Translations under genes and position numbers: made by a program
The notes under the pieces: generated by a model
The model's input: only the letters and a program-made list of their open reading frames with translations
Databases searched by the model: none
Told to the model about the DNA's origin: nothing
NCBI RefSeq assembly: GCF_048007035.1
Contig: NZ_CP180355.1
Span: 3,224,001 to 3,288,000 of the forward strand
DNA length: 64,000 bases
Source: Imperialibacter sp963977595
Lineage (GTDB): Bacteria > Bacteroidota > Bacteroidia > Cytophagales > Cyclobacteriaceae
Direction: 5' to 3'
In this document: positions 1-7,152 of the stretch, in pieces
Layout of the letters: the number at the start of each line of letters is the position of its first letter
Numbering within the stretch: position 1 is the first letter of the stretch

Positions 1-2232
1 ACAAGCGGCCTCTACAGGCTACAGGATTTGGATGGTGACGATCAGTTTGAATCGATCACATTAATTAAGTCTTTGCATGGAGCAGGCGAGCATGGCCCTC
101 ACAGTGTGGTACTTGCACCCGATGGAAAATCTATTTATGTAGTTGCTGGTAACCATACCGACGTGCCGGAAATGGATGCTTACCGACACCCAAAAGTGTG
201 GCAGGAGGATAACCTGTTTCCACTGATCAAGGACCCAAGAGGTCATGCTAACGACCGGATGGCGCCAGGCGGCTGGATCGCCAAAATAAACCCCGAAGGA
301 ACCACTTGGGAGCTGGTCAGTGCTGGCTATCGGAATCCGTATGACATTGCTTTCAATGAGCAGGGCGAGCTTTTCACCTACGATTCGGACATGGAATGGG
401 ATTTTGGCATGCCCTGGTACCGTCCCACCCGCATTTGCCATGTGACCAGCGGCAGTGAATATGGCTGGCGTACGGGCAACAGCAAGTGGTCGCCTTACTA
501 TCCGGACAATTTGTCGCCTGTGATCAATATTGGCCAGGGTTCACCCACTAACCTCATCCACGGAAAAAATGCTAAGTTTCCGGCTAAGTACCAGAAAGCA
601 CTGTTTGCTTCCGATTGGAGCTTCGGTATTATCTACGCTATTTTTCTGAGCCCTGATGGGGCATCTTATAGCGCCGAACCACAGGAATTTCTGTCCGGTG
701 TTCCGCTACCGCTCACAGACGGTATTTTCGGGCCTGACGGCTCATTGTATTTTCTCACAGGAGGTCGTCGGTTGGAGTCGGATCTTTACAGGGTAACCTA
801 CTCAGGCGACGAGTCGGTAGCAGCTCCTGCCGTTGCAGCAGCCACCGAACCCGCCACTATACGAAAGCAGCTGGAAGCTTACCATGGAGCGCCTCAGGCC
901 GGGGCGGTTGACTTTGCCTGGCCTTATCTTAGCCATGCAGATCGATTTGTTCGCTATGCAGCAAGAATGGCTGTAGAGCACCAGCTTGTTAGCGAATGGC
1001 AGGCCAAAGCGCTGGCGGAAAAGCAGCCTGTAGCACTTACACAGTCGATGATTGCCCTTTCCAGACATGGCAATAAAAACCAGAAAGATGCAGCATTGAA
1101 AGCGCTGGCATCGGTAGATTATAAGGCGCTCAGTGAAATGCAGCAAATTGATCTTTTGCGAGCCATGGAACTGGTGATGCTAAGAATGGGTGCACCAACA
1201 GGCGGAGTGAAAACGCAAGTCGTGGCCTATTTGAATGAGGCCTACCCAGCCAACTCCAATAAGCTGAACCGTGGACTTAGCAAGCTTTTGGTGTACCTCG
1301 ATGACCCAAAAGGAACCGAGAAAACACTCGCTTTGCTTGAAAATGCCAAGGATGACCCGATAGAAAAAACAGCCAGCGCATCGTCCGACCTTATTTTGAG
1401 AAACCCACAATATGGTATGGACATCGCCGGCATGCTGTCCAAAGTGCCACCGGCGCAGCAAACCTACCTGGCTACGGTGTTGAGCGAAGCGAAAACCGGC
1501 TGGACGCCGGACATGCATGAAAAGTATTTCGCCTGGTTCAATAAGGCCTTTGATTACAAGGGAGGCGTGAGCTACGTTGGGTTTGTGAACAAAGCCAGGC
1601 AGGCCGCTCTGACCCATGTGCCCAAGGACAAACTGGCCTATTACGACAAGCTGTCTGGTGGTGAGCTGCTGACCAATTCCGGAAACGACCTGGCTAACAA
1701 TGCCCCGGCACCCAAAGGGCCAGGAAGGCAGTGGAAGGTAGAAGAGGCGCTGACGCTGGTTGAAGGAGACTCAAGCGTCAGAAACTTTCAGCAAGGCAAA
1801 GATATGTTTGCAGCCACCCGCTGTGTGTCCTGCCATGCCATGCAGGGCGAAGGAGGAGGCATTGGGCCTGATCTGACCCAGCTGGGCACGAGATTTTCAA
1901 AGAAAGACATGCTGGAGGCGATCATCGACCCTAACAAGGTAGTGTCTGATCAGTATGCATCTACTGTGTTTACCATGAAAGATGGCAGCTCCATTGTAGG
2001 GCGCCTGACCAATGAAACTGATGACGCTTATACTATTTTCCAGAACCCATTTGCCCCGGAAGTGACCCGCACTATTCCTAAGAGTGAAGTGGTGAGCACG
2101 AAGTACTCTTATATTTCGCTTATGTTCCCCGGGCTGGTGAACAGGCTGAATGAGGAAGAGTTGAAAGACCTGCTGGCCTACTTAATGGCAGGGGGGAATG
2201 AGGGGAACGAAGTGTTTAAGGCGGGGGAGTAA
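1..2232 (+). CDS. Partial glucose/sorbosone dehydrogenase-like propeller with C-terminal cytochrome c domain
   Basis: The reading frame is already open at base 1 (T-S-G-L-Y-R-L-Q-D before the TTG at 28), so the gene is truncated by the window edge and its true start and signal peptide are missing. The N-terminal part reads as a GSDH/PQQ-type beta-propeller (DxDMEWDFGMPWYRPTRI region, repeated GPDG motifs). The middle is helical and HEAT-like. The last 130 residues hold a CVSCH heme c motif (about bases 1820-1840) followed by GPDLTQLG and a C-terminal LAYLMAGG. This matches the Pirellula/Verrucomicrobium-type putative heme-binding domain family. By family it would be a periplasmic dehydrogenase that passes electrons to its own heme; the substrate cannot be told from sequence. 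No linked operon partner is visible downstream. Confidence 0.85.
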   Translation, partial: TSGLYRLQDLDGDDQFESITLIKSLHGAGEHGPHSVVLAPDGKSIYVVAGNHTDVPEMDAYRHPKVWQEDNLFPLIKDPRGHANDRMAPGGWIAKINPEGTTWELVSAGYRNPYDIAFNEQGELFTYDSDMEWDFGMPWYRPTRICHVTSGSEYGWRTGNSKWSPYYPDNLSPVINIGQGSPTNLIHGKNAKFPAKYQKALFASDWSFGIIYAIFLSPDGASYSAEPQEFLSGVPLPLTDGIFGPDGSLYFLTGGRRLESDLYRVTYSGDESVAAPAVAAATEPATIRKQLEAYHGAPQAGAVDFAWPYLSHADRFVRYAARMAVEHQLVSEWQAKALAEKQPVALTQSMIALSRHGNKNQKDAALKALASVDYKALSEMQQIDLLRAMELVMLRMGAPTGGVKTQVVAYLNEAYPANSNKLNRGLSKLLVYLDDPKGTEKTLALLENAKDDPIEKTASASSDLILRNPQYGMDIAGMLSKVPPAQQTYLATVLSEAKTGWTPDMHEKYFAWFNKAFDYKGGVSYVGFVNKARQAALTHVPKDKLAYYDKLSGGELLTNSGNDLANNAPAPKGPGRQWKVEEALTLVEGDSSVRNFQQGKDMFAATRCVSCHAMQGEGGGIGPDLTQLGTRFSKKDMLEAIIDPNKVVSDQYASTVFTMKDGSSIVGRLTNETDDAYTIFQNPFAPEVTRTIPKSEVVSTKYSYISLMFPGLVNRLNEEELKDLLAYLMAGGNEGNEVFKAGE

Positions 2233-2239
2233 GGGGATT

Positions 2240-2276
2240 GGTGAGTGGAGACACTCACCAAAACAACCCTGGTTGT
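2240..2276 (+). repeat. Two adjacent small hairpins after the cytochrome gene
   Basis: GGTGAGTG-GAGA-CACTCACC (2240-2259) is a perfect 8-bp stem with a GNRA-type GAGA loop. It is followed at once by ACAACC-CT-GGTTGT (2263-2276). Neither is followed by a T-tract, so an intrinsic terminator is not supported. They may be 3' mRNA-stabilising stems. Confidence 0.45.
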
Positions 2277-2362
2277 GGCCTGGTGTTTTTATGTGCCACT
2301 GCGGGCTTGAAGGCGCACACCGGGATGACGTTTTCAGTTTTCAGGCCACCGAAACACTCAAT

Positions 2363-2441
2363 AGTGCATTATATAGCTCTTTTAGTTGCTTTTCTCTGAG
2401 AAAAGCATATTTTTGTATTGAAAAGAGCAGTATGATGCACT
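2363..2441. promoter_or_regulatory. Nested dyad operator candidate over the hipB start
   Basis: An outer inverted repeat has 21-base arms at 2363-2383 and 2421-2441, matching at 18 of 21 positions. Between them lies a perfect inner dyad, GCTTTTCTC-T-GAGAAAAGC (2388-2406). The right outer arm covers the hipB start codons (2432/2435). HipB-family antitoxins repress their own operons by binding dyads, so this is a strong candidate autoregulatory operator. The inner and outer centres differ by about 5 bases, so they are probably separate half-site pairs and not one cruciform. Confidence 0.6.
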
Positions 2442-2653
2442 TTATAGAGATATATAAGATCGTTAAAGATCGCAGAGAGATGATGCAGGTTACCCAGGAA
2501 ACGCTCGCAGAAATTTCCGGTGTGGGGTTGCGTACCATCAAACAATTTGAAACTGGAAAGGGGAATCCCACCCTCCAAACGCTTCAAAAACTTGCCGATG
2601 TTCTGGGAATGGAGATTTGCTTGCAAGTGAAGAATACCCTGGATAGCAAATGA
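2432..2653 (+). CDS. hipB: HipB-like XRE-family antitoxin/repressor
   Basis: This 73-residue protein is almost entirely a Cro/C1-type helix-turn-helix (about residues 15-68; TQETLAEISGVGLRTIKQFETGKGNPTLQTLQKLADVLGM). The frame stays open upstream, but the ATG-ATG at 2432/2435 gives the expected length for HipB and sits at the end of a dyad operator. The stop overlaps the next start by ATGA. In hipBST systems HipB is the DNA-binding member and autorepressor, and it forms a complex with HipS and HipT. The upstream in-frame extension has no recognisable domain and is taken as non-coding. Confidence 0.85.
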   Translation: MMHFIEIYKIVKDRREMMQVTQETLAEISGVGLRTIKQFETGKGNPTLQTLQKLADVLGMEICLQVKNTLDSK

Positions 2654-2982
2654 GAGCGGCCAACATATTATTTAAGGACCAAGTAGCTGGTGTGCTCACG
2701 CAGCAGGATGACGGAACCTTTAATTTCCGGTACCTTGATGGTTGGATGGCGGATAGTAGCAAACCAGCTATCAGTCTGACTTTGCCCAAATCACAACAGG
2801 AACATTATTCCAGCTATCTTTTCCCCTTTTTCTTCAACATGTTGCCTGAAGGCTCCAATAAGCAAGTAGTTTGCCATCACATGAAGCTTGATGCTGATGA
2901 TTATTTTGGAATCCTCATGGCAACTGCAAAAACAGATGCCATAGGGGCAATCAGGGTTGTTAAGGTGGAAAGCCAGCCATGA
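2650..2982 (+). CDS. hipS: HipS-like antitoxin (detached HipA N-terminal subdomain)
   Basis: This 110-residue protein corresponds to the HipA N-terminal subdomain-1 (Couple_hipA): V-L-T-Q-Q-D-D-G-T-F-N-F-R-Y near the start, then LP-rich FFFNMLPEGSNK and DYFGIL. In classical HipA this part is fused to the kinase. Here it is a separate gene overlapping hipB upstream and hipT downstream, each by ATGA, so all three are translationally coupled. In the experimentally described E. coli O127 HipBST system the small HipS protein, not HipB, neutralises the HipT kinase. The same role is inferred here from order and domain split. Confidence 0.85.
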   Translation: MRAANILFKDQVAGVLTQQDDGTFNFRYLDGWMADSSKPAISLTLPKSQQEHYSSYLFPFFFNMLPEGSNKQVVCHHMKLDADDYFGILMATAKTDAIGAIRVVKVESQP

Positions 2983-3965
2983 GTTTACCAGAAATAAAAT
3001 ATTGTCCGGGAACGCTGGCGGCTGGTTTTGATACCTATAGCAGAACCTGTTTGAAGAGAGTTTTCAGTGGCAAAAAGGTTTGTCATGTGCTGCCATACGA
3101 GTCTCCGTCGGACAATCCTGAAGCGGATGAAATATTCCAGGAAAATACAAAGCGAATATCCATCTCGGGTGTTCAGGAGAAATTTTCGGCACTGCTGGGA
3201 AAGAACAAACTCCGATTGGTCAATGAAGGTGAAAGGGGGGCCTATATCCTGAAGCCTGTTCCGTCGGTCGGGAAGAATGCCGATCAAATGCCCGCCAATG
3301 AGCACTTAACGATGCAAATAGCCCGCCAGGTATATGGCATAGAAACAGCGGAGAATGCCCTTATATTTTTTAGGAATGGATCGCCAGCCTACATTACCAG
3401 GCGGTTTGATGTCAAGGACGATGGAAGCAAAAGAGCTCAGGAAGATTTTGCTTCTCTGGCTGAAAGAACGCCGCAAACTCATGGTGAGCATTACAAGTAT
3501 TTGGGCAGCTACCTGGAGCTTTTTCAGCTCATGAAACGCTATGTGCCCGCCTACAAACTGGAGGCACCTAAATTGTTCAGGGTACTGGTTTTTAACTATC
3601 TGTTTTCTAACGGAGATGCCCACTTCAAAAACTTTTCCCTGTTGGAAACTCCACTGGGAGACTATCGCCTGAGCCCGGCGTATGATTTACTAAACAGCAG
3701 AATACATATAGAGGATAAAGAGTTTGCGCTGGAGGGCGGACTGCTGCCTGCCAAGTTCGGTCAGGGCACTACCCTTCAGCAGTTCTTCGCTTTGGCCGAA
3801 CAGGCCGGCATATCGGAAAAACAGACAAAAGATATATTTAACCTATTGAGGTCGGGGTCCAACAAAGTAGAAAAATTAGTTGCAGCCTCGTTTTTGAATG
3901 AGAGCACCAAACGAAATTATTGGCAGGCCTATCAAGCCCGGTTAAAGCGGGTATCGGGGGAGTGA
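2979..3965 (+). CDS. hipT: HipT-like serine/threonine kinase toxin
   Basis: This 328-residue HipA-family kinase lacks the N-terminal subdomain. The Gly-rich loop region reads S61-I62-S63-G-V-Q-E-K, the SIS-type autophosphorylation motif described for HipT; HipA carries a single serine there. Catalytic-loop residues are visible as NGDAHFKN (Asp213, Asn218), and the metal-binding Asp follows in SPAYD (Asp236). In E. coli O127, HipT phosphorylates tryptophanyl-tRNA synthetase; the target here is unknown. All recognisable motifs are intact, so the toxin is predicted active. It ends the operon, and no clear terminator follows. Confidence 0.88.
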   Translation: MSLPEIKYCPGTLAAGFDTYSRTCLKRVFSGKKVCHVLPYESPSDNPEADEIFQENTKRISISGVQEKFSALLGKNKLRLVNEGERGAYILKPVPSVGKNADQMPANEHLTMQIARQVYGIETAENALIFFRNGSPAYITRRFDVKDDGSKRAQEDFASLAERTPQTHGEHYKYLGSYLELFQLMKRYVPAYKLEAPKLFRVLVFNYLFSNGDAHFKNFSLLETPLGDYRLSPAYDLLNSRIHIEDKEFALEGGLLPAKFGQGTTLQQFFALAEQAGISEKQTKDIFNLLRSGSNKVEKLVAASFLNESTKRNYWQAYQARLKRVSGE

Positions 3966-4180
3966 GGAGGGTGCTTCAAAAAGACAGAGTCTTTCGTTCC
4001 GGCTCTGATTCCTTGAAATGAAAAATCAGGCAATTTGGATCGGGATTACTTTTGTGATCCCTGATGAGGGGAGTGTCAACCTATCCAACCTAATTCTCCT
4101 TCGTCGAATTGTTTTTTTGGGATCAAGCGGAAAATCTGGAGGGATTACCATTTAAACTCAATATCCCTTGTGGTCATAAA

Positions 4181-4215
4181 AACACAAAAAGCCCAGTGCA
4201 ATACACCAGGGCTTT
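4181..4215 (-). terminator. Terminator after the tRNA-Ser 3' fragment
   Basis: Read on the minus strand, AAAGCCCTGGTG...CACTGGGCTTT forms a stem followed by TTTGTGTTTTT. It lies just beyond the truncated tRNA-Ser 3' half, as expected if that fragment was once a full gene with its own terminator. Confidence 0.65.
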
Positions 4216-4221
4216 GTTTGA

Positions 4222-4283
4222 GCAGAGGAGGAAGGATTCGAATCGCAACGGCGAACCGCCCAGGAACCTCGCAGTTCAACGGT
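4222..4283 (-). pseudogene. tRNA-Ser 3'-half fragment with a small insertion
   Basis: Aligned with the intact tRNA-Ser at 4349-4433, this piece has the acceptor 3' strand, the T-arm and the variable arm back to ACCGTTGAACTGC on the minus strand. It lacks the 5' acceptor strand, D-arm and anticodon. About 16 extra bases lie in the T-arm region and include the small palindrome GGCG-AAC-CGCC. It cannot fold as a tRNA. It is the 3' counterpart of the 5' half at 4692-4765. Confidence 0.8.
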
Positions 4284-4310
4284 GAATTGTGTGATGTTTG
4301 GAGAGCTACA

Positions 4311-4342
4311 AACAAAAAGAGCCGGACTTTCGTCCAGCTCTT
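4311..4342 (-). terminator. Terminator of tRNA-Ser(UGA)
   Basis: On the minus strand an 11-bp stem (AAGAGCTGGAC / GTCCGGCTCTT, one G-U pair) with a GAAA tetraloop is followed by TTTTTGTTTG. It lies 6 bases after the 3' end of the intact tRNA gene. Confidence 0.85.
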
Positions 4343-4348
4343 GTTTTG

Positions 4349-4433
4349 CAGAGGAGGAGGGATTCGAACCCCCGGAACCTCGCAGTTCAACGGTTTTCAA
4401 GACCGCCGCATTCGACCGCTCTGCCACTCCTCT
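4349..4433 (-). tRNA. tRNA-Ser (anticodon UGA)
   Basis: The minus-strand sequence folds as a class II tRNA: acceptor AGAGGAG pairs with CTCCTCT; T8-G9; D-arm GCAGAGCGGTCGAATGC; anticodon arm GCGGT-CTTGAAA-ACCGT, giving anticodon TGA at loop positions 34-36; a long variable arm; T-arm GGGGG-TTCGAAT-CCCTC; discriminator G. CCA is not encoded. It reads UCA codons. The same 85 bases translate as AERSNAAVLKT..., a known spurious ORF. It lies 8 bases downstream of a GIY-YIG gene on the same strand and has its own terminator. Confidence 0.97.
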
Positions 4434-4441
4434 GTGTTTGG

Positions 4442-4684
4442 TCAAATAATACCTTTATCTTTTAAAAACCGATAACCATCTATCGATTTAAAAAACATTT
4501 CTCTCTTGTAGGCCTCGGACTTTGTTTCAAATTCTTCATAGTAGAGAATTTTCCACGGTCTTTTGGCTTTAGTTGATCTTACTTTTCCACCATTATGTTT
4601 TTTCAGCCGCTCAAGCAAATTGCTTGAATGACCATAATAATGAGTCTGATCAACCTCACTTTTCAATATGTATGTAAAGAACAT
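4442..4684 (-). CDS. Small GIY-YIG endonuclease, embedded in a tRNA-Ser locus
   Basis: This 80-residue protein is a stand-alone GIY-YIG (URI-like) domain: TYILKS for the GIY strand, HYYGHSSNLLERLKKHN for the YIG strand and catalytic Arg, and RPWKILYYEEFETKSEAYKRE with the catalytic Glu. It has no DNA-binding extension. The gene is AT-rich compared with its neighbours. It starts 7 bases after a broken tRNA-Ser 5' half and ends 8 bases before an intact tRNA-Ser, all on the minus strand. The family cuts one DNA strand using a bound metal; members occur in repair and in homing elements. A role in tRNA-gene-directed mobility is inferred from position only. Confidence 0.85.
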   Translation of the reverse strand: MFFTYILKSEVDQTHYYGHSSNLLERLKKHNGGKVRSTKAKRPWKILYYEEFETKSEAYKREMFFKSIDGYRFLKDKGII

Positions 4685-4691
4685 TGTTTGA

Positions 4692-4765
4692 GCAGTTCAA
4701 CGGTTTTTCCCGAAGGGATCCCTTTGGGGCAAGACCGCCGCATTCGACCGCTCTGCCACTCCTCT
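4692..4765 (-). pseudogene. tRNA-Ser 5'-half fragment with palindromic insertion in the anticodon loop
   Basis: On the minus strand this begins with the same acceptor, D-arm and anticodon 5' strand as the intact tRNA-Ser. About 22 extra bases then interrupt the anticodon loop after CTTG. The insert is self-complementary (CCCGAAGGG-ATCCCTTTGGGG on the plus strand). The tRNA sequence resumes (AAAACCGTTGAACTGC) and stops; the T-arm and 3' acceptor strand are absent. The end (ACCGTTGAACTGC) overlaps the beginning of the 3' half at 4222-4283 by 13 bases. It is non-functional as a tRNA. Confidence 0.82.
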
Positions 4766-4939
4766 AATTAAAATTCCGTCTGAGGTTTCAAGGCATCTAC
4801 AGACAAGTCTGCCATTCCTTTACTTGGTCGTTCTTCAAACGGATTGCAAATGTAGTGGTTTGGGTGATATATGCCAATAGGCAGGAAGAAAAAAAGTAAA
4901 GGGTAGGGAGTATTCAGTAATCTGTTTACTCAATACTCC

Positions 4940-5353
4940 TTACTGATTACTGAAATACGGTTCCAAAAGCTTCCCCATCACCTCGGGCATGCGCATCGGC
5001 CTGTTGGTTTCCATGTTAATAAACACCAGTGTAGTTTCTCCCTGGTTGATCAGCTTACCAGCTTCATTCAATATCTCGTATTGAAAAAGAATCTTCAGCG
5101 TCGGCTTTTTGGGGATCACCACCTTGATAGTCAGCAACTCGTCGTAGCGGGCGGGCAGCAGGTAGCGGGTGTGCAGCTCCAGTACAGGCAGCATCACGCC
5201 CATTTCTTCCAGCTTTTTGTAAGAGAACCCCAGCGACCTGATGCATTCAACCCTTGCTACTTCATAGTAGGCAGCATAGTTGCCATAGTAAGCGTAGCCC
5301 ATCTGGTCTGTTTCTGCGTAGCGTACTCTCAGCTGGGTTTCGTGGGTATACAT
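4940..5353 (-). CDS. Acyl-CoA thioesterase, YbgC/4-hydroxybenzoyl-CoA thioesterase family
   Basis: This 137-residue protein has a single hotdog fold. The N-terminus VRYAETDQMGYAYYGNYAAYYEVARVE carries the family Asp (TDQMG) and the helix of the 4HBT active site. The C-terminal strand VFINMETNRPMRMPEVM is typical. The family hydrolyses short-chain or aromatic acyl-CoA esters in the cytoplasm. It follows mltG by 2 bases on the same strand and is presumably co-transcribed with it; the pairing suggests an envelope or lipid context but does not define the substrate. Confidence 0.9.
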   Translation of the reverse strand: MYTHETQLRVRYAETDQMGYAYYGNYAAYYEVARVECIRSLGFSYKKLEEMGVMLPVLELHTRYLLPARYDELLTIKVVIPKKPTLKILFQYEILNEAGKLINQGETTLVFINMETNRPMRMPEVMGKLLEPYFSNQ

Positions 5354-5355
5354 AT

Positions 5356-6393
5356 TTAACGGAATATTTTGGCTTTGTTCAAAGCGTCCTGAAAACGTTT
5401 TGCATTCTTGTTGTGATCAATCAGGTTGGTGGCAAACGCATGATAACCCGAAAAATCTTCTCTGGCACACATATACAGGTACTTATGCTTTTCGTAGTTC
5501 AGCACGGCGTCAATATTCTGTATGGTTGGCATGTTGATGGGGCCCGGAGGCAAGCCAGCATTCCGGTAGGTGTTGTAGGGCGAATCTATCTCGAGGTCCT
5601 TGAGAAGCAGTCGCTGGATGGCGAAGTCGCCAAGGGCGAATTTGAGCGTGGGGTCAGCCTGCAAGGGCATGCCTTTCTTCAGGCGGTTGAGGTACAGCCC
5701 GGCAATGGTGGCACTTTCTTCACCCTTAATGGATTCTGCCTGCACAATAGCGGCCAGCGTGGAAACCTGCACAGGCGTCATTCCCAGCGCATCGGCCTTT
5801 TCCTTTCTTTGTGCACTCCAGAATTTGGTGTACTCGTTGTGCATCCTGTCCAGAAATGCCTTGCCCGTAATGGTCCAATACACTTCGTAGGTGTTCGGAA
5901 TAAACATGCTGATGAACGTTTGCTGGGTGAATCCATAGGCCTCAGCCACCGAGTCACTAAGCAACAAAGCCTTGAGTTCCTCTTCCGACATCATCAGGTT
6001 TTTGCTCAGCTTCTCAGGCAACTCACTCATGAGGCGCACATTGCTGAAGGTGATGTCAACAGGTTGTTGCAGCCCCGCCCGCAGCATCCTGATGGCTTCG
6101 ATATTGCTCATGTCTTTTCGGATGATATAATACCCCGGCTTCACCGCCTCATGGTAGTTCATCAGCTTGGCAAGGAAGCTGAAGGAAACCAGGTCGGTCA
6201 CATAACCATTGTCGTACAGTGAGTTTTGCACATCCTTGAAAGTAGCTGCTTTCTCAATAATGAACGGCTTATCCCCTTCTGTTTCAGTTAAAAAATTGGG
6301 AGTGAAGAGCACCTGATAAGCGTAAAAAGCAAATGATGATACCAGGGTGGAAAATACCACTATTGCCCCAACCAATACGTTGCGTTTTGTCAT
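5356..6393 (-). CDS. mltG: Endolytic murein transglycosylase MltG
   Basis: This 345-residue protein has one N-terminal membrane helix (about residues 8-28), a LysM-like segment, and the YceG catalytic domain. The catalytic Glu lies in AIVQAESIKGEESATIAGLYLNRL, and the conserved NTYRNAGLPPGPINMP segment is near the C-terminus. MltG cuts nascent glycan strands at the inner membrane and so sets peptidoglycan chain length. Length is normal. It is the first gene of a two-gene unit with the downstream thioesterase, and transcribes divergently from the YciO/YrdC gene. Confidence 0.95.
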   Translation of the reverse strand: MTKRNVLVGAIVVFSTLVSSFAFYAYQVLFTPNFLTETEGDKPFIIEKAATFKDVQNSLYDNGYVTDLVSFSFLAKLMNYHEAVKPGYYIIRKDMSNIEAIRMLRAGLQQPVDITFSNVRLMSELPEKLSKNLMMSEEELKALLLSDSVAEAYGFTQQTFISMFIPNTYEVYWTITGKAFLDRMHNEYTKFWSAQRKEKADALGMTPVQVSTLAAIVQAESIKGEESATIAGLYLNRLKKGMPLQADPTLKFALGDFAIQRLLLKDLEIDSPYNTYRNAGLPPGPINMPTIQNIDAVLNYEKHKYLYMCAREDFSGYHAFATNLIDHNKNAKRFQDALNKAKIFR

Positions 6394-6522
6394 ACCTGTT
6401 TAACTTCAGTTAACTTAGCGGCTTCAAAGTTTAGTGTATTTAACAGGATTTGGAATTTTTTGATGCAAAAAGATTCTTTTCGGGTCGGAAAATGTTTCTA
6501 AAGGAGGCAAAGAGCTAACCAT

Positions 6523-7152
6523 ATGAGTGCAGAGTTGATAAGAATACACCCCGATAATCCCGACATGAGGAAGATTGATCAGGTGGTGGAGATATTGAGA
6601 AACGGAGGCGTTATCATTTACCCGACCGACACAGTGTACGGAATGGGTTGCGATATTTTCAATCAGAAAGCCATTGAGAAAATTTTGCGTATTAAGGGGC
6701 TGAAAATGAAAAATGCCAACCTGTCTTTCATTTGCTACGACCTTAGTCATATCTCGGAATACACCCGCCACCTGAGCACGCCTGTTTTTAAAGTGATGAA
6801 GAAAGCGCTCCCGGGGCCTTTTACATTCATTTTGGAGGCCAGCAGCCGGGTGCCAAAAATTTTGCATGCCAATAAAAAAACGGTCGGCATTAGGGTGCCA
6901 AACCACAATATTCCCAGGGAAATAGTAAATGTGCTGGGTAATCCGATTATCACTACCTCCATTCACGATGAGGACGAGGTTGTTGAGTATTCAACCGATC
7001 CGGGTCTCATTTTTGAAAAATATGAAGACCTGGTAGATGCAGTGATTGACGGCGGCTATGGCAACAATGTGCCCAGCACTATTGTCAATTGCGTCGACGA
7101 CGAGTTTGAGGTGATCAGAGAGGGGCTTGGAGATTTTAACCAGTTCTTATAG
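6523..7152 (+). CDS. YciO/Sua5/YrdC-family threonylcarbamoyl-AMP synthase-like protein
   Basis: This 209-residue protein starts at ATG 6523 behind an AGGAGG sequence. It shows the YrdC nucleotide-binding features: YPTDTVYGMGCDI, KIRxKG-like RIKGLKMKNANLSF, PGPFTFIL, VGIRVPNH and STIVN. The overall pattern (IHPDNPDMR start, EVIREGLGDF end) is closest to the YciO branch. YrdC/Sua5 make threonylcarbamoyl-AMP for the t6A37 modification of ANN-decoding tRNAs. YciO paralogues are less active, so the exact role stays open unless this is the only copy in the genome. Confidence 0.9.
   Translation: MSAELIRIHPDNPDMRKIDQVVEILRNGGVIIYPTDTVYGMGCDIFNQKAIEKILRIKGLKMKNANLSFICYDLSHISEYTRHLSTPVFKVMKKALPGPFTFILEASSRVPKILHANKKTVGIRVPNHNIPREIVNVLGNPIITTSIHDEDEVVEYSTDPGLIFEKYEDLVDAVIDGGYGNNVPSTIVNCVDDEFEVIREGLGDFNQFL

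Noticed and set aside
2198..2431. In-frame N-terminal extension of hipB
   Set aside because: It has no domain, crosses two hairpins and the operator, and gives an unusual length for HipB.
4158..4445. ORFs reading GVAERSNAAVLKTVELRGSG... on the minus strand
   Set aside because: They are translations of the tRNA-Ser gene and its neighbours, a well-known artefact.
4692..4765. A tRNA with a 22-base intron in the anticodon loop
   Set aside because: Bacteria lack the splicing endonuclease for such introns, and the 3' half of this copy is missing.
5254..6222. Long ORF opposite mltG
   Set aside because: It is antisense to a clearly conserved gene and has no recognisable domain or ribosome binding site.
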